Shown here one piece after another: positions 43,798 through 54,840 of a stretch of 64,000 bases of DNA (position 1 is the first letter of the stretch; every line of letters starts with the position of its first letter). Under the pieces are notes generated by a model that did no database searches, was not told where the DNA came from, and worked only from the letters and a program-made list of their open reading frames with translations. The position numbers and the translations under genes are program-made. The DNA is taken from contig BDSI01000102.1 in assembly GCA_003117195.1 (NCBI GenBank), positions 404,168 to 468,167 on the forward strand. The letters are read 5' to 3'. Source of the stretch: Eudorina sp. 2006-703-Eu-15 (taxonomy: Eukaryota; Chlorophyta; Chlorophyceae; Chlamydomonadales; Volvocaceae).

Positions 43798-46700
43798 GTT
43801 GTGGACGCTTGCAACCGCGGCAACGCAGTCTGGTGCAAGCGGTGTGCCAGTCCCTTCCTGCTCGAGAAGTCGAGATGCCCGACGTCCGGATCGTTCCGGA
43901 TCACGAGGAATGCCGGTCGCACCCGCATGGTGTGCACCGGCAACTCAACCGAGATGGCCGACGCCTCGGGGCCTGTGATACTACAAGGCGACCGGCGCGA
44001 CACACCGGTCGCGTAAGTGCTCGCTGAAATCATGCACAACGCCGTAAAAGGTCAACCTCGTAGTGGGGGATGGCGGTGTGCACCTACCTCACCTGCCATC
44101 AATTACAGCGCCCACAGCACCCCGCCCTCATGGCACGATCACCAACGGTCGGGTGCAGGGCTCCCCCTGGCTCCCGCACATACACGCCACCTGTCGAGCA
44201 GGAGTGCGTGCTCGTGATGGAGGGCGATGCTGGTGTCAGGACCGAATCCTGCCGCTTCAGCGTGAATAGGTACCACACACAGCCTGAGATCTTGATTTCC
44301 AGAGTTGTCTCAGAGCCCAGGGCCGGTGGCTTGGCCTGTACAGTTGTACGACCGCGCCTCCCACGGTAACGCTAGGCGCCTCTTGGTGTACCGCGACGTG
44401 TACTTGTGCGTGGCATGATGAAGTCTTTGACATTTATTCGTCCCTCACTAGGTCATCAATGCGTCGCGTAATGGGCACACCAAAGGCATAAACATGTACG
44501 GCCATCTGTCATTTGTCAGCGGTCAATACTAAGATACATTCATGGATAAAGCCAGTGATCAATCGAGCACCGTATGCTCTCCAGGGACAATACGCCATAG
44601 CTGGCAGTCTCAATAACTCATTCCTTAGTATTCAGAAGGTTCTGCGGTTAACTTAACCTTTTGTCGGTGACGTTGCAATTTCCCTTGCATCGAAACGCAG
44701 CACGCTTCTTTAGGACAGTTTCAATATTCAAATTCTTCACTTCCGACGCGTCAGGGTATTTGCGGTGCTGTGTGGTTGACCTGTCAGGCATGCAGAAACA
44801 GCTAGCACTTCATCGTGTGCGATGGTTGGGGTCGCCAAGCCACAGGGCTTCAGGGGCCCCGTATCGCCCGATTTCAGGTGCTCCCCGACGGGACTGCATC
44901 CCTTCATTTGCAAACACTCAAGTTCTGGTAAGCAATTGCCTTATATTTGTATGACGGCTGCGTCATTTTGCAGATGTGTGCTTTCTTCGCGCCATCAGGG
45001 TTCGCATAACATCGCCGTTGGTACTTCAGAGTTTTACACGGGCACACTTTGTGGTATGCTTCCCGGTTGCGCAGGAAGAACCTGAGACACGTCCTGCGGT
45101 GCAGCTAACAGTTGCGCAGGGGGATGTCCTTGCAACTCCCGACGCAATCGTACAGGTATGGCGGAGATGGGTGCGCGAGGTACATCCGCTCGGTCTTGAA
45201 AGTTCCGGCGTGACGGTGCGCCAAGGTGGATCAGCAAGGATAGGTCCACAAGTCACGCGTTCGCGTTACCTACTCGAACCCAATACGCAGCGCATCCTCA
45301 CACCTCCCCGCGTCGTTGAAGATGCATGCCCGGCCCCCCTCACACGCATCTGCACACATTTAGTGCAGTGAAAAGGAGCGCACTCCAGTTGCGCTCCGGA
45401 TTATCGCCCGTGACGGCTGGGCTGTCCCGACGACCCGCAGGTCGGCATCAGCCAGCCAATATACGCCGTTCGCGTGCTGTACCGGAGCCGAGGGGGAGCC
45501 CTGGAGGGCGCCTCAAGCATCTGGGCGCACATCGGCCACAGCGGCTGGCGGGACACGCTGGACGTGATGCTGTCAAAGGCCGAACCGGATGGCACCCTGC
45601 ACGAGGAGGTACGACCCCACACAGCCGCGACCCGGCCAGACATTTGACCCATATCCCGGATCTTACCCACATCGATAAGGCAAAGGACAGGTCAGAGAAC
45701 CGCTTCCCACGAAAAAGGGCGGGCGGGCAGCTTCCCAACGCTGCTCTGTGTTGGATGGCGCGCCTACCTACGAACATGGAACATTTTGCGCAGCGTCCAT
45801 GATACCGTATCTGGGGTTAGCCTTGAGCTGTGACCCTGGGCGTTCTCCTTCGCCCGCCTTTCTCATCACCCTGCACGATGCCCCGGGGGGGGGCCCTGCT
45901 CGGGTGCGCAGGTGTGGCAGGGCACGTACATGGTGCCCGCCGGCCGGCTGGCGGCGCCCTGGCACTTGGAGACCCAGATGGTGTTCAAGGGGCTTGTGGG
46001 CGGCCACGAGCGGTGGGATAACAACGGCGGCGCCAACTGGACTGTGGCGGTGGAGGTGACGCCGGGGGAGGGGCTGGTGCCCGCACTCAACCCCAGCTTT
46101 GCGTCGACGAGGGCGCTGGTAAGGCGTCCGGTCTGGGGCCAAGGGTTTACTTGAAACATCCAAACCCAGGAACGAACCAGGGGTTGGCTTGGTCCCGCGT
46201 TAACTGAACTGGGTTGCACCCACCAGCCGTGCGTCACCTGGGTCGCAATTGAAGCAAGGGCAAGGGACATTTTGAGGGTTTCGACGATTGGGGCCGTTGC
46301 TGTGGTGGTCAGTCCCGCGGGGGCCGCAGCGCCGTGTGGCAGCAGCTGCGGCGGAAACAGCGGTGCCATGGATCCCGGGTACGGACCATCCGTGGGTCAT
46401 GAACGGCGCAGGGGTTCCCGCGTGTCCTGCGGTGCCAGATGTGCGATTAGAGAGCGTCATTTAGAAACTCAAGGGGAGTCGAGGGGAACGATAGCAGTTC
46501 ACGTTCCGTGAGGGTGGGCCCGTGGCCTGCCCCTTCCCCCCCACAACGCGAGCAGCAGCGCAGTTTGAATATGTCGACCAATTACCTAATATCCCCCCCC
46601 CGGCCCCCAGACCAGCAGCCTGCTGCTGCGGCTGGAGGCTCTGGTGGCGGCCCGGTTGCTGACCCCGGAGCAGGGCTCCGTCCTGCGGATGCTGGCGTGG

Positions 46701-49700
46701 CAGCACGACCTGAGCACCGTCAAAGCGTACCAGGTGCGTATTCTGTGTTTTAATGATATACCCGCCCGCGCATGTATGTGTATGTCAGTATGTGTATGTG
46801 TGTAGATGGCCAAAGTAATGTGCAAGGATGGACGTGAGGGAACGCGTTTGTGCGGGGGATATCTCGGCGGCGGGTGGGTAGAGGTTCATGCATGGGTGGG
46901 CAAGCCCAAGGTGGACCCAGGCTGGTGGAACCCGGGCGCCACCTCACACGTGAGCCCCGCGGTGGGGCACCTGCGTCTGCGCGCCAGGTGTCGCTCCAGG
47001 GTCGGTCCAGATGGACGACGGCGCCGACGCGAAGGGTCAGATGTGGACGCACCAGGGCCCTGGGGGACCCGCGGCCACCGCTTCCACCGGCACTCTACCA
47101 AGGACCTATTGGCAATCCCCCGTCGTCACGTCGCTGGAGATCCTGGTGCCGTCCAGTCTCCATCGGACCATTGCTCTGGTAGCAGCGCAGTATCAATATG
47201 ACTGTCTGTACCTTTTTCCTATTTCCCCCCCCCCCTTGCCGCGCCCGCAGACCGTGCGGCACCTGGACGACAAGTCCGTGGCGGGGGCCCTCGCGGGGCG
47301 CTGCGCCTGGCTGCGGCCGCCGGGGCTGAACGTGGTGCACGTGGCCAGCGAGATGGCGCCCATCGCCAAGGTGCGCACGGGGTGTTCAATTGAGAAAAGA
47401 AAGATACCCGGTTAAGTTGAAAATAGAAACAAATCGGAAAGACAAGCCCAAGCACACCCATGAACATCGCATACTTACATCGCGAGGTACCTGCACAGCA
47501 GTGGAAATCTAGAGACCGGGACGGAGTGTATGTGCCGCATCGGACGTGGATGGAGGTCGCGACGGAGAGGCTGACGGGTCTGAGCGGTCACCGCCGGCAC
47601 CTGTCAGGCGGTTCTGTTGTTACGGTGACCGGTGAACGGTGTGGGACGCCTGAGGGATCGTGGGACGCAGTGGGGGCCGCGGGGACCATGGGCGCGCTGG
47701 CAGCTGTATGGGGGCTGCCGAGAGCGTGCGGGCCGTATTGGGCTGGCGGGCTGGCTGGCTACCGACCCAAGCACCCGGGCCTGTACACACTTCGCTCGCG
47801 GCCCCCCAACGCAGGTGGGCGGGTTGGCGGACGTGGTGTCCTCCCTGGCGAAGGCGCACCAGGCGTCCGGGCTGCTCACGGAGGTGATCCTGCCCAAGTA
47901 CGACTGCATCCATTACGGTGCGCGGTGACGTTCCGAGTCCCATCCGGCCCCTCCGGGCGGCCGATCTGCGTTTGTTGCGCGTTTGCGTTGGTGGCAGGCA
48001 ACCCTAGAGTAAATAGCACGTTTGCCCGGCTCGATTGGAACAACCTGGTCGGGTCAGGGGGGTTCCTTTCCTAAACCTGGTCCTGCGACCGCCCGGAACC
48101 CGCGGAACGCAAAGGCGAGGCCGTTATTTGACGAACGCTGCAATTCGTCTAATTAGTGATGCACTGCCCCGGTCACGCCAGAGACACGGGTCAGCAATGC
48201 GGCCATCGCGGCCTGCGCGAGGTCGGTAAGCCATCCAGGGAGCGCGTTTGGCGGGTCGCCCTGCCTGGAGTCTTCTATGTTTATCTGCTGGCCTGGACCA
48301 CCGCAGCAGGGAACCGGTAACGGGGAAGGTGTGGAATCGGGCTGGCCGGTGCGGTGCCTCCCGCACCATGTGGGGATGACATTGGTAGACGCGCTAGGCC
48401 CATCTATCCCGGGTCTCTCAACGGAAACATGTGGTGTCGCCGCCGCCACCCACCCTCCGTCCCCATGGACGTGTCCTGTCAGGTGAGGTGCACGAGCTGC
48501 GGCAGATGAGCGAGCTGGAGGTGCCCTGGGGGCCCGACCCCAACCGGACCGTGCGCACCGTCGTGTGGAGCGGCTGCGTGGACGGACTGCCCGTCTACTT
48601 CATCGAGCCGCACTGCCCGGAGAAGTGAGCAACGCCGCTGGGTCACGCGAGGGTGGGGTGGGGTAGGAATGTAAACATCTGGGAGGGGCAACGGAAGGAA
48701 GGGAGGGCGCGGGTTTGCGGGAGTGGGGTTGATGCCTCGATCGTGGTGACAGCGGGGGTTGCGAAGGCGGTAGGTTCTAGGGATGTGGGTTTCGTTCGGG
48801 AAAAGGTTCCTGGGATGGGGATAGTCAGCAGAGCGGACCGGCTCGCGGCCCCGGCCTTGCTCGCCTCGGCTAGCGTTGTGCGAGTAGCGTGCACGTCTCA
48901 ACCTCGGCCTGTTGAGCGTGTTGTGAGGGCGTGTTTTGGGGCTCCCGGCATGGCGGCGTAGCGCCTTGCGCTGGCGATCCTCAGCGCGTTCCTCTTGTTG
49001 TCGCTTGACACCATCCGGGCCGTTGACACCATCCGGGCCGTTGACACCGTCCGGGCCGGTTCATACGTGCGTTTGACGTGCGTTTGGGGCTATGCAACGC
49101 TCCAGGTACTTCTGGCGGGGCAAGTTTTACGGCGAGCCGGACGACGCGGCACGCTTCTGCTTCTTCAGCCGCGCCGCGCTGGAGTTCCTGGCGCGGCGGC
49201 AGCACGAGGCGCCCGACGTGATCCACTGCCACGACTGGCAGGCGGCCGCGGTGGTGAGAGACTCATCAGGCTGCTGACCCCTCCCACAGCGCAGTTTGAA
49301 TATGTCTACCAAATTCCTATACTCCTCCCACCCGAGCCGTGTGGACTCGGGGACACGCGAAGCTGCCTCTCTGCGTCGTGAATGAGATTCAACTATGGCG
49401 AAGCCTCAGCCTCTCACATTACCGTGCTTTCTCTTTCAGAAGACGGCATGGCGGGTGTGAGCCCCCAACGGCCACGTATCGCGGTCAGAACGGCGGACCG
49501 CACATCTAGGCGAGCTGGCGGCCAAGCCCCATGTCGCAGTCACATAGCCCCCGGCTGAGCAGCGCCCCTTGCCTGGATCTGACCTCCTGGCCCCACCGAC
49601 ACACATCAGGCTTTTGCTCTGACAAGTCAGCGCCGTTTGTACATGTCTACCAATTTCTTTTCTCCACCCCCTTATGCTAATGAAGACAGCGAAACCGCGG

Positions 49701-52700
49701 GCACGGGGGCCCGTCCTGCTATCGTCCCGAGCAGGGCGACGACGTGCACCCCCCCCCCCCCCGCTTGCTTGGCCCCCCTCCAGGGCCCGCTGCTGAAGGA
49801 GACGTACCGGGCCTCGGGGCTGTCCCGCACCCGGGCGGTGCTCACCATCCACAACATGGCCTTCCAGGTGTGTACGTATCTGTTGTGTTCGGAGGCAGGC
49901 AGAGCAGGAGTGGGTGTCAAGCAAAGGGGCTAATTGAAAAAAGAAGTAAACCCGAAGAACGAATGAAGGGGCAGAGCAGAGCCCAAAAGTTGCCCGTATG
50001 TATATGTGGTGTGGGATGGTTGCGGTCGGGCTACGGGGGTGGGGCGTTGGATGGGGAGGGGAAAAGGTCATCGTGCGTCGCTGAGATGGCCTGGTTGCCG
50101 TGTCTGTCGCTGTCTAGACTGGCCATTATGGGGAAAGGGGCAGATGGGGGCCGTCCGGGAATCATGCTTCTGGACTGCGCCCCTTGTGTCTATTGTGTCG
50201 GTGTCAGGCGGTCATTTGCCATGATTCGGAAGGACGAGGTCCTGGCGCCTGATGCATCCGTCTCCAGCTGGGGTGTCGGACTGTCGGTCCGCCCCTCTTA
50301 GCAGCCAGCCCTGCGCGGGGGCAGTGCCGCATCCAAACGAAGCGTTGGGGTGCACGACCTACCGTGTGACGAATGGACGACATGTATGGGCAACCTCGGC
50401 GTGTTTGAGGCCTCTGGGCCTCGCCGCTCTCTGTGTTTGTCGATTGTCCTGTCGCTGCTACAGCCCCTTGTATGTGTCGATCGCTGCTGCATTCAACACG
50501 CCCCCCTCGACCCCTTGCTCTGGCAGCAGCGCAGTTTGAATATGTCGACCTATTTTCTTTACCCCCCGCCCCCCCGCCCTTAGGGCCACGTGAGCGGCGC
50601 CTTCCTGCAGCACATGGGTCTCACCCCCCGGGCCGCCCACGTGGCCCACCCGGAGGTGATGCTGCACGGCCACCAGCACCACGGCGCGGGAGGGCAGGGC
50701 CAGGTCAGCATCAACCCCAGCGGCATGGGGGGCAGCGGCGGCGGCGGCGGCGCCAACTACGCCAACCTCACTCTCAACCTGCTCAAGGTGCGGTGCCCCC
50801 GGGGGGCGCAGGGGGCGGTTGTAAGGGCTAAACCTGGCAGCTGCAGCGGACACACCTGGGGTTTGGACTGCCAAGCTGCGTGCAACGTAAAGCAAGCCAC
50901 GTGCTCATTGTAACAGCCCCGAAGCTTCGGAGCTGCCTGGGTCGTCCCCACCTCTGTTGTGGCGCCGCACCGCCTCTTGCCGCCAACCGGCCCATTACCG
51001 TCCGCCCAACCGTCTATCTAGTGGTTGTTCGTCGGTTCCCATACATGATGTTACAGTGGACCCCGCTGGTCATCGGTGACAGCCAAAGCTTCTTCATCAT
51101 ACGCTGTTTTCCCCCCATGTTGGACGTTCGGGCACCAGGGTGCCATCGTGTACGCGGACCGCATCACCACCGTCAGCCCCACCTACGCGCGGGAGGTGCT
51201 GGGGGAGCAGATGGGCATGGGGCTCCAGGGGGTGCTGCAGCGCCACAAGCACAAGCTGGCGGGGGTGCTCAACGGACTGGACTACGAGGTGGGGAAACTA
51301 GGGAGAGGGGCCGCCCCGAGGGAGGCGGGGAGGGGAGGAATTGGGGAGGTGGGGACGGGGCGGGGGCACGGCGTTTCGTCGGGAACCGTTGGGACGGGCG
51401 GGAGCCGTGTGGGAGAGGGGGAAGTGGGACGGGGGGGGGGCGGGGGCGAGGGTGGACCCCCCGGACAACGACTGCTTATTCCGCCATTCGGTGTAACGTT
51501 TCGCTAGGGTTGGCTGTCTTGATCGACGAAAGGGTGAGGCGGGGGCACTGCGCGGCGGCGGGGCGAGGTGGAGTGAAGTCCTCCTCGCTACCCTTGTCGC
51601 TGACCTGCGCGTCTGCGTCCCCGTGACCCCGGGTATGCCCACCCACCCACCCACCCACCCACCCCGTGATGACCCCCCTCCCGTGATGTCTACCAATTTC
51701 CTATACACCCCCCCCAGACCTGGAACCCCGCCACGGACCCCTGCCTGCCCGCCCACTACACGGCCGACGACCCCGCGGGCAAACGCGCCTGCAAGGCCGC
51801 CCTGTGCCGCGAGCTGGGACTGCCCTTCGACGGCGTGGTGCCGGTCAGCAACGGCCACAACGGCAACGGGAATAACGGTCATAACGGCAACAGTCACAAC
51901 GGTAACGGTCATAACGGTAACGGCAACAGTCATCCTGACCACCACCCGGGCGTTCAGTCCGAGGCCGGCAGCGCCTGGGGCTCCAACGGTCGGCCCCTGG
52001 TGGCGCTCGTGAGTCGGCTGACGGAGCAGAAGGGGCTGCACCTGATGACGGCGGGGCTGAGGGCGGCGGTGGAGGCGGGCGCGCAGGTGGTGGTGCTGGG
52101 CAGCGCGCCGGACCCCAAGGTGGGGTGCGGGGGTGGTGTGGGGTTATGTTTTATGTAGCATGGGTAGGGCTACTCGGGTGTGGCACTGTGCGCGGGTGGG
52201 GACCGGGGAAAGGGTTTGCAGGGTGGAGCGGGGAAGGGCGCGGTATGGCGGGGAGGAAAGGATGGGGATGGAGTGGGATGGGGTGCGGTGGGGTGGCGTG
52301 CGAGACCTGAGCCGCGGGACATGAAGTCGGCGAAAATTACGACAGGAACCAATGAATTCCCCAAATACGCGCCAAGAGTGGGGTGGGGCGTGTGTCCCGA
52401 AGAGCCAAAGCTGCGAGTACGGCCGAGGGGTGCGGGGAAACCGCTGTGTCACCGGCCGACATGTCGCCCGGCGCAGGCTTACGGACTACGTTGGGTCGGC
52501 CGCGGAAGGTCAACGACATGTGGGGCCTGTTGGGGCTTGCCCTGGTATGCACCGGGGCAATCCCATTGGGGTCCGCTGTAACGTTCATTCATTCATGTGG
52601 GGGTGCTCTTGGGACCGCTGGGGTGTCATCGCCTCCCGCGGGATGTGCGGCTGCCCGTGGGGTCGCGCCACAACGCGCCCCCCCCCCCCACGCCAGGTCC

Positions 52701-54840
52701 GCGGGTGTATGCGAAGGGCTCCATCCCGGCGACTGCGCAGCGCAGCTGCCAAATTGCCGATCTGCCGTAGTCTACAGGCCCTGTCGACGCGAGCGAGCAA
52801 AGCATCAATCATCCACAGCCGCACGACCGACTCTGCCCTGCATCGACCTCCATTACCTGCTCCTCCCGGTGGTTCCCTCCACATCCCGCGCCCGTGGCAC
52901 ACCTCCACCCCTAAGGTTTCAAACTCCAAAGCGACCCCTCCCCCCTCCCTAACGCGGCGGCGGCCCCTCCCCTCCCTCCCTCCCTCCCTCCCGCCCTCCC
53001 TCCCTGCCTCCCGCCCGCCCTCCCTCCCGCTCCAGGTCCAACGCGAGTGGGAGGCGCTGGCCCAGGAGGTGTCCTCGGAGGGCGATGCGCGCATCGTGCT
53101 GCGACACGACGAGGCGCTGAGCCACCGCATCTTCGCGGGGGCGGACATGCTGCTGGTGCCCTCGATGTTTGAGCCCTGCGGCCTCACGCAGGTGAGGGGT
53201 GGGGTGGGGCGGGAAAGGGATTGGCGGTGAGGTGGGCAGCGGGGTGTGTGGATGGGGTATCAACACTCTGGGAACCAACCATCTTCGGGAGCTCTTTGGG
53301 AGCTCTTCACCCGTCTCTTCGTCCGTCTCGTCGTCCGTCTCTTTGACTGGCTCTTCTACTGGCAGTTACCCAAAGATGATTCCGAAGAGGGTTCTTTGGT
53401 TACATCCGAAGACCTTCCAAAGACCGGCGCGAAGAAGAATCCAAATGCAGTCGCAAAGGACCTGTGAGAGGGGCGGGAGAAGGGGTGTGTTTTATGGCAA
53501 CCCGCCCAGAGACTCCCCAGCCCACATACTTACCAAAGGACGTGCGATGTCCTTTGTTTGGTGTGTGCTTGTGGGGTTGTGGGGGATTATTATGAGTGGG
53601 GTGTGTTAAGCGGAAACAACACCCTCACGAACCCGGTCACACCCAGCGCGCGGTGACGAAATGGAATGGGGTAGGGGCGTAGGGGCCCCGGCTGGGGTGC
53701 GGGGGTGTGGTGTGTGTGTGGGGGTAATCTGACAGGGCGCGGCCGGTGCGTGGCGCTGCAATAGGGGTTTCTGGGGGCAGCCGAATCGTTGTCCAAGAGA
53801 CTATCAGCGGCCTTCATGATGCCAGTATTGCGAGCTGGCGCAAGGCCATGCGGATGCAGGAGCTGTCTGTCTGTTTGCCACGAAACCAACGCGCGGCGGT
53901 TGGGCGGTTGGGCGGTTGGGTTGGATTGCCGCATGTGCATGCCTTGGTTGGGGGCGAAGTTGAAATGGCAGGCGCGCCCGCCCAATCGTTTTCCCTCTGG
54001 CTGTCCCACCCTGCCTGGGTTGTATCTTGTACGTCCCACAGCTCATCGCGCTGCGGTACGGCACCGTCCCTGTCGTACGGGAGACCGGCGGCCTGGCCGA
54101 CACGGTACGCGACGTGGCGCACTCGTCGGCGCCCGAGCACGAGCGCAACGGCTTTACCTTCTCAGCTACTGACGTGGCGGCGGTGCAGACCGCGCTGCGG
54201 CGGGCCATCTCGGCGTACAGGTGGGAGGGGTGAGGGCGGGGGTGGAGGGGGGTTGAAAAGAATGAATCAGACCCAGGCTGGTGGGGTGATGTGGGGGTTT
54301 CAAGGGGCTCTCTGGCGCGCTTGTCGCTAGCGGCGGACACGGAGCGAGCCGGTCCAGTTGGTCTCTTTCAGGGGGAGTGCAGTTTACATCCAAGATGTTC
54401 GCGTATTATTGCATGGGCCCTACCTGTTTGCTATCGTGCCGTCGGTCCGTCAGATGGGCAGTGCCATGCAGCACTGCACTGCAAGGGTCGCTAACTGATC
54501 TGTTGCTGTGCACGGGTTAGTCACTTGCGCGTGCGTCGATTCGGCTGCGCTACCATATGGAGTGAATGTAGGGTCCGGTCGGTCGCCGAGGGCCTGCATA
54601 ATGGGTTGATCGTTGATGGGAGACCCTAAAACCCGCCCCTACTCAATAGTCCCTCCCTCCCTCCCCCCTGACTGGGACGGACGGCCGTGCGCGCACTCGC
54701 ATGCGTGTGACGCACACCGCAGGGACGGCCGCGACTGGTGGGCCCACGAGCTGGTCCCCCGGGTCATGCGCCAGGACTGGAGCTGGACGCAGTCGGCGCA
54801 GCGGTACCAGGAGATCTACGGCGCCGCGATCCACGGCTGA
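43798..54840 (+). CDS. Starch synthase, SSIII-like, with starch-binding domain
   Basis: Exons 43798-44012, 44788-44927, 44974-45155, 45441-45608, 45912-46118, 46611-46733, 47251-47370, 47815-47917, 48483-48624, 49106-49253, 49784-49867, 50584-50787, 51139-51288, 51718-52119, 53036-53191, 54042-54220, 54723-54840 join in phase to 946 residues plus TGA. The start codon is not resolved. Residues 1-70 are Arg/Ser/Thr-rich and look like a plastid transit peptide. A CBM25/53-type domain spans about 180-300 ([13 protein letters not shown] to [16 protein letters not shown]). The GT5 catalytic domain begins at [13 protein letters not shown] and has the ADP-glucose motif KVGGL at 385-389, then [16 protein letters not shown] and TTVSPTYA. 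The GT1 part has [19 protein letters not shown] and ETGGLADTV. It elongates amylopectin chains in the chloroplast. SSIII enzymes usually have three CBMs; only one is seen. Two low-complexity inserts occur, a His/Gly loop (about 560-605) and an Asn-Gly-His repeat (about 705-735). SSIV is the alternative class. Confidence 0.9.
46551..46600 (+). repeat. Intronic module copy 7 (sense to starch synthase)
   Basis: GCAGCAGCGCAGTTTGAATA then TGTCGACCAATTACCTAATA. The C-tract tail runs into the acceptor 11 bp later. Confidence 0.8.
47171..47235 (+). repeat. Intronic module copy 8 (sense)
   Basis: TTGCTCTGGTAGCAGCGCAG then TATCAATATGACTGTC and TTTTTCCTATTTCC; acceptor 16 bp later. More diverged than the other copies. 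Confidence 0.7.
49286..49330 (+). repeat. Intronic module copy 9 (sense)
   Basis: CACAGCGCAGTTTGAATATG then TCTACCAAATTCCTATACTCC, in the intron 49254-49783 but far from its acceptor. Confidence 0.75.
49628..49675 (+). repeat. Intronic module copy 10 (sense, same intron as copy 9)
   Basis: CAGCGCCGTTTGTACATGTC then TACCAATTTCTTTTC; 108 bp before the acceptor. A second intron with two copies in series. Confidence 0.65.
50516..50575 (+). repeat. Intronic module copy 11 (sense)
   Basis: TTGCTCTGGCAGCAGCGCAG then TTTGAATATGTCGACC and TATTTTCTTTACC; acceptor CCCTTAG 9 bp later. Confidence 0.8.
51050..51084 (+). repeat. Dispersed GTTACAGYGGACCCC repeat, copy 3
   Basis: GTTACAGTGGACCCCGCTGG then TCATCGGTGACAGCC, in a starch synthase intron, 55 bp before the next exon. 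Confidence 0.6.
51685..51716 (+). repeat. Intronic module copy 12 (3' half only)
   Basis: TGATGTCTACCAATTTCCTA then TACACCCCCCCCA. This is only the distal half of the module, and the AG of the acceptor follows immediately. Confidence 0.7.
51846..51935 (+). repeat. Coding repeat for Asn-Gly-His in starch synthase
   Basis: Tandem AACGGCCACAACGG-like units encode [13 protein letters not shown] residues between the GT5 and GT1 halves. Confidence 0.85.
52568..52582 (-). repeat. Dispersed GTTACAGYGGACCCC repeat, copy 4 (partial)
   Basis: Only the first half (GTTACAGCGGACCCC on the minus strand) is present, in a starch synthase intron. Confidence 0.45.

Noticed and set aside
44822..45085. Frame continuing past 44974 as an uninterrupted exon
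   Set aside because: It runs into a stop at 45083 before the CBM exons; splicing out 44928-44973 restores the frame that leads into them.
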